Shown here: in pieces, positions 35,594-64,000 of the stretch
Layout of the letters: every line of letters begins with the position of its first letter
How positions within the stretch are numbered: position 1 is the first letter of the stretch
Source: Echinococcus granulosus
Taxonomy: Eukaryota > Platyhelminthes > Cestoda > Cyclophyllidea > Taeniidae
Assembly: GCF_000524195.1 (NCBI RefSeq)
Contig: NW_020170390.1
Coordinates: 962,824 to 1,026,823, forward strand
Direction: 5' to 3'
DNA length: 64,000 nucleotides
The notes under the pieces: model-generated
Database searches by the model: none
Told to the model about the DNA's origin: nothing
The model's input: the letters and a program-made list of their open reading frames with translations, nothing else
Made by a program: the position numbers and the translations under genes

Positions 35594-38500
35594 TCATTTC
35601 CCGAGGAGATCAAACGTTCCTGTTCCAATACGCGTATGATTGCCGACGATAATGCTCTCAGTCACCCCTATAGGGGGAGAAATATCAATGACATCGTCGT
35701 TTCAAGGAGAAAATACACGACATGGAGCTTTTGACACAGACTGTGCCAAAAATACTTAAAGGATAGTTTATTACCTGATAATGTATCATCTTGAGCATGA
35801 TACGCGGCCTCGAAGAGGTGGTCGCCGGTCCGTTCAAACTAAAAACGAAAGTAGGACTAATTCGGTTCTTTTTTCTTACGCCCAGAAAAGCTTACTTTAA
35901 AGTAATTTAAGTAGCTGTTTAGGAACAGGAAAACCAAAAAATATAGGGACAATCAAAACCCACTGAGGCAAGACAGAGCACACTGTTTTTCGCTTTTGCC
36001 ATACCACTACGCTGATAACCGTAGATTTCGCCCTGAAATGAAATGCGGTAAGTCCAGTTTACTGTTATAAATGCAGATGGCAAACTCAAGCTATCATACT
36101 ATTGCATGGAGTTTCATGGATGATTCACTATAACGATTGTGACGCTAATTTTATTAAAAAGAAGCAAAAACAAAACAACAGTAGAGGATATTAGCCTTTA
36201 CAATAACGCTTTGAGATTGATAACAAAAGTATATAGCTACATCCCATCAAGGAACAATCTGATGGCCATAAATGTTCTAAAGGCTCCAAAACAGCAACAA
36301 AATAAACACCCATAGTAAAGATGAAACCCACCCTATTGGCCATGAGATCGGCGAGGAGCATGACATGGCGGATGTTGACCTCAACGCCGTGTCCCTCCAT
36401 AACTGCAAGGAGTTCGTCCATGACCACGCGACGTGCTGCCTCCACGCCCAGACAGCGCTCCACTTCAAGAATGTTGTTGCTCCGCGTCGCCTCTGGCACC
36501 ACCCCCGGCACACACATTACCTGCATAGTAATCGACGCAGTGCGAGAAGAGGAACGGATGCTTAAACCCCCCCCCCTAAGCAGAATGCCTCACCTCTCTT
36601 AGTTTCGCACCCTCCACGAAAATATTATGTCTACCGTCTTTGTCCTCCTGTATCACTACCCGAGCCACGCCAGGGATGCCTTTGACAACAACAACCTCGA
36701 GCATCTGAACGAGGAGTTCCAGACGATTCATATCAGCGGGATAGATGCTTAGGTGGGTGTCGGAGAAGGTGACACGCGAGAGCTTAAGTCGTCTTGTACT
36801 CCAACTAGCGTTGCGCACTGCGTTGGCCACCTGTGCCGCGGTAATTTCGCGACGCGCCATCCGCTTGACATCCAACTCCACGCGTACGCACACTTCGTCA
36901 GGCGAGAGGCACTGGCGTAGGCGAAGCGCTATGTCCGCCAATCGTGTCGGCTCTATCAACAGCTTCACACGACGCGCCAGGGTCGCCGAAGTCGGGTCTG
37001 TTATTGTCACGCTCAACAGCGGGGTACGTATGTTCGCCACTGCGTTTACTATCTCCCGCATTCGCGGTACACCCTTCAAGACAAAATAGAAGGCAAGGTA
37101 AATCACCAAGGAAGCATGGAATTCATTCCTTTTTCAAGGTGGTTTGAAATCAGTGAATGATAAGCGCATAAGTACTTTTCACCTGCGTAATGTTCATGCT
37201 AGCGACACCGGCAAAGTGGAAGGTCTTGAGAGTCATCTGAGTAGCAGGTTCACCGATGGACTGACCGCAGAGAGCGCCTACAGCAGTACCCGGTTCGATG
37301 AGAGCTCTTTCAAATTTCTTCTTCACGCGCATCAGGAAGAGGCGCAGCTGGGTACGTGTGAGACGTTGTGGCTCCGCTTCCACACCCACCGTCACCTCCG
37401 CCAACCTCGAGCCTCGCGCCAATCGCATTTTCGGGAGGACCTCATTCATGAAAAACGTCCTGTGCCAAGTATGCAAGTAGAGTGGTTCAATCAACAAGTA
37501 TTTGTTGCACAAACTCAATGTGGGCAACTAAGTGTTTGTACGATTAAACCAACCTGATGGAGGTGGGGAGAGCTTCGTCGACGTCTTTGAAAGCAGGGAG
37601 ACGTAGAGCAGCATTTATGGCAATTTCTACCTCGCTAGCGGTCATTGAGGGCTCTGAGCGGCACGGTGAAATGCCCTGACAATGTAGAAAAGAAATTTAC
37701 TTGTATTACCAGTCAGCTTTTAAACAGATTTCAATGCGCCTACTCATCACGAACCAATAATAGACTGACTGACGCCAGTTCGCCGTCCAGAATCGACTTA
37801 AAATGAAGTTACGCTTTGTCTTTTTAAAATGTAAAGGTAGTCACCTTAATATTAGCCAATTCGCGTTTGAGATCAGCGGGGAAGTTTTCGACTTCCATTT
37901 CCCCAGGATCCAGTCCATCTGAGCCGTATCGAAACTGAACAATGTCACCACGGCTGTCACGCACTGTTCCATCGTAAGTCACTGTCAGGTCCTCGAGGAA
38001 CTAAGGGAAGGAAGCAGACACTGATGATGATGATGGCACGTATCCTCAGCAATAACAGGAACAGAGTCTACGTAATTCTGGTAATATTCTGTACTGTGAA
38101 TATAGGGAATTGACATTTTTCATTGTGCAAGTGATGAAAAGCAAATTAATGCGATTGTTTGAACCAAAATCATCACTAATGCAGTGTGAGATTTCAAGTG
38201 ATGACAATTATTCCATAGTAAGTCTGTGAAAGAGAGATGTGATCAGTATCCTAACAACCGGTGCTGAAGTTAATAATAATATGAAAGTCCAAATACGCAT
38301 GTAAATTCAACTGCTGCGCTCTGTGGAAACAAAATTTGACATTAAAATAGTGTCATACAAACAATGCAGTTGCAGTTAAATCTCTTTTGCAACGCATATT
38401 TCAGAAATAAAAAGGCATGATGCCAAGGCACTTAAATTCCAACCTAATACCTCGTTCCCCGCTAGCATTCAAATCATCTTATTTACCCTCTTATGAACTA

Positions 38501-41500
38501 TTTTTGAAAACGTCGTAGGTATGATTGCAAAATAGAAGCGAATGTTAAAGTAAATGGTTTGTCTAAACGTAGCCGCCTCTTTCCACCTGCGCTCTTATCA
38601 ATAATAGTACCTGCTCATATTAATTGAATAGAGGGTAGTTTCGGATACCCGGGGATGACTTGACCGCTCCGTACTAATTTTTAACCACCCAAATTTCAAA
38701 AAAATGTAGCAGGATGGTCTCTAAATCGCCAATCTGATTCCTAGCCAAACCAATGCTGTAACAGTCCATGGATGGGTGCGCTATGATTTACCCATGATCG
38801 ATTAGAACAGAAAAAGAATCAAGGAAGTGACTTCGTGAAGTCCCACAGCTGTAGAAAAAAAGAGGGGTGGCCTACCTTGACGAGACGTCGCTGCATGTAT
38901 CCAGTATCGGCGGTTTTAACAGCAGTGTCGGTAAGACCCTCACGACCGCTCATGGCGTGGAAGAAGAACTCGTAGGGTGTAAGGCCAGAGTAGAAGCTGT
39001 TGCTCACGAAGCCCTTGGCGGCGGGGGTGCGCGAGCCCGGCGGAAAGTGAACAAGACTGCGCACTCCGTTGAGGCAGTCGGGGATGCGTCGACCCCCGAT
39101 GATCTGCTGGCCTACGCAAGCAATCATCTGGGAGATATTGAGGAAGGAGCCTTTCGAGCCCGACTGAGCCATCACCAGTGGTGAGTTGGAGGGGTGCAGA
39201 GTGCGCTTGCATACAGATCCCGCCTCGTCGCGAATCTTCGACAATTCTTGGCTTAAATTTGCCTACCGGTTTGAAATTGACGATCAATCAGCGTGATAAC
39301 TCACACACTTCCAGTTCTGAGGATAAGGAATTTGACGCCGGAAACAATAGTAACGCCAAAGTGAAAACTGTTCATGCGTAATACGCTATGGATTTTCGAG
39401 TGAGCAATCAAAGATTATGATTGGAAATTGCCGACAACGCTTCATATAGGCAGTTCAAACTCATAGCAGAACGGCTGACAAAAGACGTGCAATAGCCATC
39501 TCACACTAAATGGAGAGTCCTCGAAAGTACGTAACAAAGACGAACCACTATTTCACAATGCAGCAATAGTGTATGGTAACAGTACACACAAACACAATTC
39601 TACCCCAGTAAGCGTGAATTAATGATGGGTAAAAATGCCCCGATGAGGACGACGGTAAAAGAGAAGCAATGTTTAAGAGGCTCAGTAGCTTCCGATAGTA
39701 TATCGCTTGAGCAAAGAGGAAAGCGGGTAATGCATCACAAATGAAATACAACGTAGTTTCACCCGCTTTGACAGATACGCTAAATTTTCTCCAAGGTGGA
39801 TTCAATTTTTCGCCGTACTTTACTAACATTTAAACATTACCAAGGGCCTTGGCGATATTATTTAGGTCCGTGGTTTGCCGCCTCCCAAACCGTTTCAGAA
39901 ACATAGGTTTAAAAATCCTATTCAAGTCATTAGTACCTTGTTTAAAAGAGTCGTTGATAAAGACAAATTCAACACTACCTAAGAATCAAGTAGATGTCAC
40001 TCGAAGGTCTGGGTAGGATTGGTGGGAATAAGTCTGCCAGTAAGTTAAGCTATACATTGTACAACACAATTTCCTTCAAATTAGTCGAACTTAAAAAATT
40101 AGTATTTGGACACTATTTTCGCATAATTCACGGAGTATCGTCTAATGTAGTAGTGGGTAAGTCGTTGAAACAGCCACTTCATTTATTAACCGGACCGTTG
40201 CCATTTCCTCAAATGAAAACTCAACTTCGTGGTCGTGTATGGATCAGATGAAAAAGCAGCTTTTAAACAAGTTTTGAAGGTCGAAAAAAAAAAACAGGCA
40301 AAGTGAATTACAACAACAGGATACTCTCAAAATCCAAAAAAAAGTTTTGTCGCAAGATTTTCACCATTCTATCATCACAGCACCAAACAAGAATGTTCAC
40401 GAGAGCGATACTAAGTTTTAAAGTAGTCGCGAGCGAACCCATTTATTAAATGATAAACAAATTTGAAATCTCGTTCGCCATTTCCGTTTTCACAATAATT
40501 CATGGATGAACTTACCTCCAGTGTCTCCTCCGTACTGCATCCAGGATTGCAGGAGAGCGTATTAGTCTCGTACTGGTGAATGTAGTGATCACACTTCGCG
40601 AATCTGTAACGGCAAAAGAAAACATAATGTAAGCCAGTGGGAACAGTCCCTGTTGAGGCGAACCGATCCTCACCCTTGATTAATGAGTTTCTGCTTAGCA
40701 GCCACGAGTTTGGCATCAGGTGTGACCTCCCCAATGCCGATGGAGAAGCCGCGATTGGAGAGGTAGAAGAGGCCGATACGCGAGAGGCGCCACATTGCAT
40801 CCGCGCAGGCTTCCCCACCAAAGTCGCGCAAGATGGAGTAGAAGATGCTCGACTTGCTCCCACTGCCCAGCAGTTTCTTATCCATGCACCCCGCCAACAA
40901 CTCACTATTGTCTATTACCACAACTGCAACAAAAAAGATTTGGATATCAACCACGACTTCCAAGAACTGCAAACTTCTGGTGTGAGCGCTGACTCCCACA
41001 GCCACTATAATGTCTGTTCACATTCAAAAAAAAACAATTTAATAATCAGTATCCGGGGAATTTGACAAGCTCTTTTAAGGCATCTCATGAAAGCGCTTGT
41101 AAGGTATCGTTGAGGAAATCAACGCTATACTTCATTAAAAAATATCAGCGTAGATCACGAAACAAATTAGTGGTAAAGTGTTCACTTACACCCATCGTTA
41201 GGACAGAGTTCCTCCTGCCTACCCAAGTAAATCGACTTCGTCGGCACACGGAGGTTTATTTTAACCTCATTGGAGGGATGAGGTGACATTATCAGACTGA
41301 AAATTTGTTTCCCTGTCCACAGTTTCACGGGCTAGGAAATTGATAAAACGGGAATTAAGAATTAACCATGCGTCGCAAGTTCCACGATCGCAAACTCACC
41401 CAGAGAACGGCTGGTGTTGGTAATTGGATTTCACGGCCAATGTGCGAGCCTGCCACGAGCTGGCAGGCCAATTGACAAGCCTGATCGAAGGTGAAAAAGA

Positions 41501-43853
41501 CGTCCTTCAGGGTGAGCACGTGAGTGGCTGTGATCAGATCCTGTATAGGAGATATCAGAGGCTCGCCGTTTTTTGGACTGGCAATATTCCGAAGGGACTA
41601 AAATGAAACACAATAGACGTACATCAAAACAATCACAATAAAGTAGGTCGTCAATGGAACAAAAGACCCTTATTAATAGTGAAACTTACCATTTGTTTCT
41701 CCCTCAAGAAGACTTACAAAAGAAATATAAAATTTCGAAGAACTCAAACAAAACTTATGCAAACTAAAGGTGAAATAAAATTAACTTACAAGCATAAGAT
41801 GTTTAGCTTCAGCACGAGCTTCTTCAGTTTGCGGTAGATGGATGTTCATTTCATCACCATCAAAATCGGCGTTGAAAGGTGGACAACAACACGGGTTGAA
41901 GCGAAACGTTCTGTTAGCCATCACGACAACCTATTTAAGTCATTTAACTTCTTTTACAAATGGCCACGGAAAAAAGCATTCAAGGGACATTCAAATTCTC
42001 ACTGTTACCACTCTAACAGATTAAATCATGCAGTAAAGAAATATAAGGACAAGAACACAAACAATAAGACAAGTAGTGGCATTTAACAGCATACTTTAAA
42101 GGCCTGCATTGATACACGATGGAGGGAGGGTTGACGATTAAAGAGGACGATGTCACCGTCAATGAGATGTCGGTCGACAGTATCGCCAACGCGAAGAGAC
42201 TTGGCCACACTTTCGCGAACCTTGAGACTGGCTAAAAACTTTTTCACAACATCAGGCTCCTTTGATGACTGATCTGATCTACTGCTGTAGGCCTTATATC
42301 TAACAAAAAGGGCGCCCGGATGCTTATAAGGCCCATTCAGCACAAGTGTCCGAAGAAACTCCAAATTGAATTGGGTAACGCGCTCCGGGTAGGTAAGAAG
42401 CTTTGCACAGTAGTCGGGAACGCAGACCTAAAATGATTGTATGGAAGGTACAAATAGGAGTAGACACTGTTTCATTTTACATGCCTCTGTGGGAAATAAA
42501 TAACTGACCTCATCGATGCTAAGATTGGGGTCCGGAGAGATAACTGTGCGGGCGGTAAAATTCGTTCTCTTTCCCAACAAATTACCACGGAAGCGACCGT
42601 GTTTGCCGGATAAGCGTTGCAGCAGACCTCGCACAAATTTGTGATCGTGTACAGGTGGAAGTCCAGAAAGTTGGGAGTTGATAAGACGGGCGACTTCCGA
42701 ATGAAGATTGTCGAAAGAGGCTATCAAATCTGGCTCCGAAAGGTCCTCCTCCAGTGTTGCTGCCTGAGTTAATATCCATTGATACATTTGAGTCAAATCG
42801 TCTTCATTTCTAAACATTCAAAGCACTGCTTAAGTCTCACAATATATGGGCGCAGTTACACAACTCTAGAGCGCTTACGTTCCATTTTTCACTTCAGAAA
42901 CGACTGAAGGTCTAATTGCACTTGGAGGAACAGGAATGCGTTCAAGTATTAGATTTCGAGGGTGAGAAAACCACTCAGAGTCAAAGGGCATCAAAATTAA
43001 AGGAAGATCTTGAGTTGGAATCTTTGAAAAAAGCTCTAAGACACGTGACGGTCTTATTGCAACCTATAATAGGAGAATTATTTTAACCGTTAGGACAGTC
43101 CCATACTTGAACCCACCACACACTTCCGAGCCAAAGTAAGAACTTCTGGATTTTCTTCAGCTCCATTCGCATACTTTGTTAATTGCTTATCTACTTTTCT
43201 AGCAAGACTTTTTGATGTATCATAAAGAACATATGATAAACCATTTCCTTTCTTGATAGTACCTGAAAAATGATTATGAAAGATTGGGCATACCATTGGC
43301 AGCATTACAATAGGGGCAAATTGTTGTTCGACTGGCTAGTTTGTGCAAAACTTTACGCAGCATTTTCTTCTGTATGTATTCCAGATTAGAATTAGAACAA
43401 ATGGGTAAATAGCGACTCTTAACTTGATCGGACAAGAGCACCCGCGAACAATTCTGAACCAATACGACACTACTGCTTAACTTACCTTGCAAATACATTG
43501 CAAGATCTTCACTATGTGCCAAAGATAGCCAACATGAAACACAGGCATGGGAAGATCGAAGTATCCCCAATGTCCAATACAAGTCTGGTGGTCCAAACCA
43601 CAAGTATCGCACAGTTCGTTACGTTTCGTAGCACCAAGCTTAGAATCAAGAAGACCATAATCAAGAGATCTTCCGCCACCCTCACTCTCCTTGTAAAGAA
43701 GACCTTTAAAAATAGGGACATGTGCAAGGCGTTCAATGTCCCACTCTGTGGCCAGATGGAAGCGAATGCTTTTGCTAAACCACAATTAAAAGATCGCTTC
43801 AAAATAACTTACATCGTTCTAGGAACTTCCGGAGGTCGATAAAAATCCTTCAT
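35594..43853 (-). CDS. POLR3A: DNA-directed RNA polymerase III largest subunit (RPC1)
   Basis: Catalytic largest subunit of Pol III, which makes tRNA, 5S rRNA and other small RNAs. Twenty-one exons fit in phase: 43853-43813, 43774-43486, 43453-43294, 43262-43117, 43063-42879, 42809-42509, 42427-42095, 41930-41790, 41597-41400, 41331-41190, 40923-40674, 40603-40516, 39262-38876, 38000-37845, 37675-37554, 37459-37183, 37073-36594, 36520-36332, 36032-35964, 35838-35775 and 35667-35594. They total 1363 residues (human 1390). The clamp zinc site shows [18 protein letters not shown] with a second pair in CPYCNAANG. The active-site Mg loop is [16 protein letters not shown]. The funnel has [20 protein letters not shown]. 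The bridge helix is in [20 protein letters not shown], and the trigger-loop region is [20 protein letters not shown]. Pol III-type, not Pol I or II, by its overall alignment, including the C-terminus ending LLGK. Confidence 0.97.
36567..36576. repeat. C10 homopolymer in a POLR3A intron
   Basis: Ten C within the 73-nt intron 36521-36593, close to its donor. Of note only as a slippage-prone run. Confidence 0.85.
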
Positions 43854-46081
43854 TTTGAGGAAACAAAAACCATTGCGCAGATGCGCTACAAAATGCACAC
43901 CAAGGGGAGTCCAAAATAGCGCTAGAAGATACGAACACTATAAATCAATGAATAATATAAGGACAAGGGTTGCAAAACTCCACCAAAAAGAAGTTAGGCC
44001 AACTTATGTTGCAGAAAAGTTAGGTTCCTGAAGAAAAATTTAGCCGATAATTTTTGAGAATATTTGTATCTGGTTATAAGCTCTTCAATGTTCTTTCGCA
44101 TGAAAATCTCAAAAAAGGGCTATGAGTAACTTCTTAAAGATATTTTTTACTGCAGAAGGCACCAATCCTTACCCAGCAAATTTTGCTTTAACCTCTGCTT
44201 TTACTTTATACACAAGCATATATCCTTACCAACTACATTTAACGGTACATTAAAAACTAAAAAACCTTACTTCTTATTTGGTAGAATCAGTTGTTATGAT
44301 ACTGGACAGCCATTATTTCTAATTTGAGGGCATGGTTTAAATATCATAGATCGTAGACTGAAAAATACGCTTGAAAGTGGGCGCCCGCTTGTCTGTATCT
44401 TACGAGGATCGCATGGCTCTTTTGCACGACAAACGTATACGCGTTATGTATACTATATTGCATTGCGAAGTATTTTGGAAATGGTGCGCGATTATGCATA
44501 TATTTTGATTAAACTACCGTCAGCTTAAGCTATTTATGCCATCGATTTTGCAAGCGTATCATCTAGCTGTGTTAAAAATAGCTTTTGTTTAAAAATTTAT
44601 TGTATATGCATGATTATAATGCGAAAAATATTTTTTTTAAATATCCTTACTCTTTTACTAAACTAGAAACGCAATGAAGTTGCGTGCCCTCAAGGCCTTT
44701 TTGCTTTGAAGTTTCCTAGTGAGTGTTTTTGTTGCTCCTCTGTTTTGTGTCGAATGTCTTACGGTTACTTTGATTTTACATCCTCTCAGTGCTCTTCAGG
44801 TGTTTTTGCTGGAAACAGTCTTCCTCTTGCACCTAATTGATTTGATTTCCAAGGGTTTAGCACTTTATGTGTGACATCGCTTAATCGTACATTTTCTTAT
44901 TATGCTGTGGTTCTTGACACCCGATTTTTACACCTCAACATCAAATCTTATTGATTTTTTATAGAAACTCACTGGCGAATTTTTTAGATTGGTGACTACC
45001 TTGATGTTAGTACCTTACTTAGTTTGGGTTTGTTTACCTTTCTAACGCATGTAACAGTAATACTTTGCCTTAAGAATGATTATACCTCTTGGCAAAGTAC
45101 GTTTCATTTGTCTGCCGTGTTTCTTTGGACCCATTTTATTTCTGCTTTAATCCCAACAGCAATATTTTTGGGAACGTGGCATTGTGATACTTCTTCGGTA
45201 ATGGCTCACCTGTGTTAAGGTGGTTTTTGTGCGATTACTTTTTCTAAGCTGGTCCGTTTTTTGGGTATCTTGGCCCTTACTTTTCCTAACTTTGAGTTTC
45301 TAACCTCATCTTATTCTCTTTCAACGTTGGTATTTACTTGTTAGATGTGATTGAAACCCGGTTACTGTCCTTTTTGTAATTGTCTCTCATTTATAGGGCA
45401 TTTGACTTTGGCAATTGCTGCTTATTTGTTTATAAAAAAGAGATTTGGTTTTAATGCGATTAATTTGAAGTACCCACGCATTGTTCATCATGCGATAGCT
45501 TGGCTGTTGCTGTCCACCTCTACGAAATTGGTTTAGCGTAGGTTTTGTTCGATATGAGGTTATTATGTCATGTTAGACTTAATTAAGATTTTTCCATTTT
45601 TATTTTTTCTATAAGAGTTTTCTACAAGTTCCCCGAGTTGGTCAGAATTGCCATTTAAGTTTTACCCACCTCTGAGCAAAGTACTTGCGTTTTATCTAAT
45701 CAAATGAAAAGGTTCTAGATTTTAACTTCATTTGAATGGCTTTCTCGTCATCAACATTTCACGTTTGCACTTATATAAGCAGGATTTTTTAAGAAAGAAA
45801 GTATCTGACTGAAATAGTCACCTTTTTTTAACGTACATTGTTTTATGCCTGTGTAAGTGCTCCAGCTGCGTATTTTTTGTTCATTCGGCCCGTCCAACCA
45901 AAATTAACGCTGGTACTTAGTTCTTACCATTTTTCCTCCTAATTATACCATTCAGCACTTGATGGGATTCATTCGCTGTACTTGCGCACTTTATTCAATA
46001 ATTTTATAGATAGGCACTATTTGAGTCTGCAGTTTGGAAGCATTACTGCCACTCTCCGACCTCGAATTCGGGCATGGTGTA
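43854..46081. other. Intergenic/5' region between divergent POLR3A and MARK
   Basis: About 2.2 kb, AT-rich, between the POLR3A start and the first recognised MARK coding exon. It should contain the POLR3A promoter and the MARK promoter or 5' UTR exons. Short ORFs (e.g. around 45024-45536) are hydrophobic, T-rich frames typical of AT-rich noncoding DNA and show no splice support. The AG before 46016 and the AG at 46030-46031 are candidate acceptors for the first MARK exon. Confidence 0.45.
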
Positions 46082-63196
<17,115 letters not shown>

Positions 63197-64000
63197 TAGA
63201 GGAAACGTCGCCTTTCGTAATAAGCCTGGGTCAAAATTATTCCCGACGGCTTTGTAAGGTGTGCGTGTCTGGGTATCACTGATTTCCTACAGTTAGTTGT
63301 ATTACCAAAGTGAGGTTTTATTTTATTTGAACACCGTAACTATTCTCATTTGACTTCTACAACTTTGTGGTCCCCTTAACACCTTCCTGACCTCCGTAAA
63401 TTTCATTTTATATGCTGATCTGCAATTAATATAGAGACTTGCCTGATTCGATACAGTCGGCTGATAACACCATTCGAACGAAAACTACTTTTATCCCTTC
63501 TTCACAGGCAAAAACCAACTTCTGCGAGCTGACGAAGTGTAACAATGGGCTATCAACAAAACCAAACAAATACATCTAAGTTGTGTGTTTTGTGCAATTG
63601 TTGTGACTAAGTTTTGCGACCTGGTGGAAGGAACATTGTTACTCGCATTTGTTTTTCTCAGGCTGTTGGTTCTCTCCGCTACTTGTTGTTAGTCTCCCCA
63701 CCTTTACTAGTCAACGTTGGTGAAGTGGTCGCCGTAAACAGCAGAGAATTCCTATGTAAACTATTTAAACATGCATTGAAGGTTGGTTGATAACAACGGC
63801 GATGTTATGCGGAGAGGAAAGGGCAAAGGTGCGAGAGGTCGTTGTTTCTGAAAGAGCGATTTCAGTAAATGTCAATTTGTTTGTCTTGTGGAAGTCTCTA
63901 TTGAGGAATTTTGACCATCGTAATTCCGACCTTCATTGTGTGCACTTTTATCTTGCGGCGCTCCGAAAATCTCGTGCCACAAAAGACTCCCAAGGCGTAT

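Noticed and set aside
36745..37089. Long plus-strand ORFs opposite POLR3A exons (e.g. 36745-37089, 38867-39184, 40637-41065)
   Set aside because: They mirror conserved, in-phase POLR3A coding exons and carry Arg/Ser-rich shadow sequence with no family similarity.
45024..45536. Hydrophobic small ORFs upstream of MARK
   Set aside because: T-rich noncoding DNA commonly gives Phe/Leu/Ile frames. There is no splice context and no similarity.

Overview
This is eukaryotic nuclear DNA with dense, intron-containing protein genes on both strands. The protein set (IFT57, POLR3A, TBC1D23, Na,K-ATPase beta, MARK/PAR-1, an ARFGEF3-like protein) is animal. Several traits fit a flatworm (Platyhelminthes, perhaps a cestode): introns as short as 37 and 42 nt beside multi-kilobase ones, 3' splice-site motifs abutting start codons as expected for spliced-leader trans-splicing, and a tight head-to-tail gene pair. 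The flatworm assignment is inference. No prokaryotic, phage, CRISPR or toxin feature was seen.

Left arm (1-18025, compact): an ARFGEF3/BIG3-like gene on the minus strand is cut by the left edge (1-2668). TBC1D23 is on plus (3185-6787) and IFT57 on minus (7786-10413). RRP15 (11516-12229) and a small coiled-coil gene (12370-13121) lie on plus, separated by only 140 nt. The co-chaperone SGT is on minus (13214-14866), with an unexplained antisense ORF in its last intron. A Na,K-ATPase beta subunit is on plus (15810-18025).

Middle (18561-43853): an unidentified two-Ig-domain membrane protein on minus spans 7 kb with two large introns (18561-25536). About 10 kb without a recognisable gene follows (25537-35593). 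It holds diverged dispersed repeats and three coding-like minus-strand segments. POLR3A on minus (35594-43853) resolves completely into 21 exons in phase.

Right arm (43854-64000): a MARK/PAR-1 kinase on plus begins near 46082 and runs off the right edge. Its exons are small and its introns long, and they contain GC-rich alternating tracts and microsatellites.

The genes do not form one pathway. They cover membrane trafficking (ARFGEF3-like, TBC1D23), cilia (IFT57), RNA and ribosome production (POLR3A, RRP15), chaperoning (SGT), ion transport (ATP1B), polarity and microtubule signalling (MARK), and a cell-surface Ig protein. Exon limits were set by hand from GT/AG motifs, reading phase and remembered family alignments, so junctions marked tentative need transcript data.
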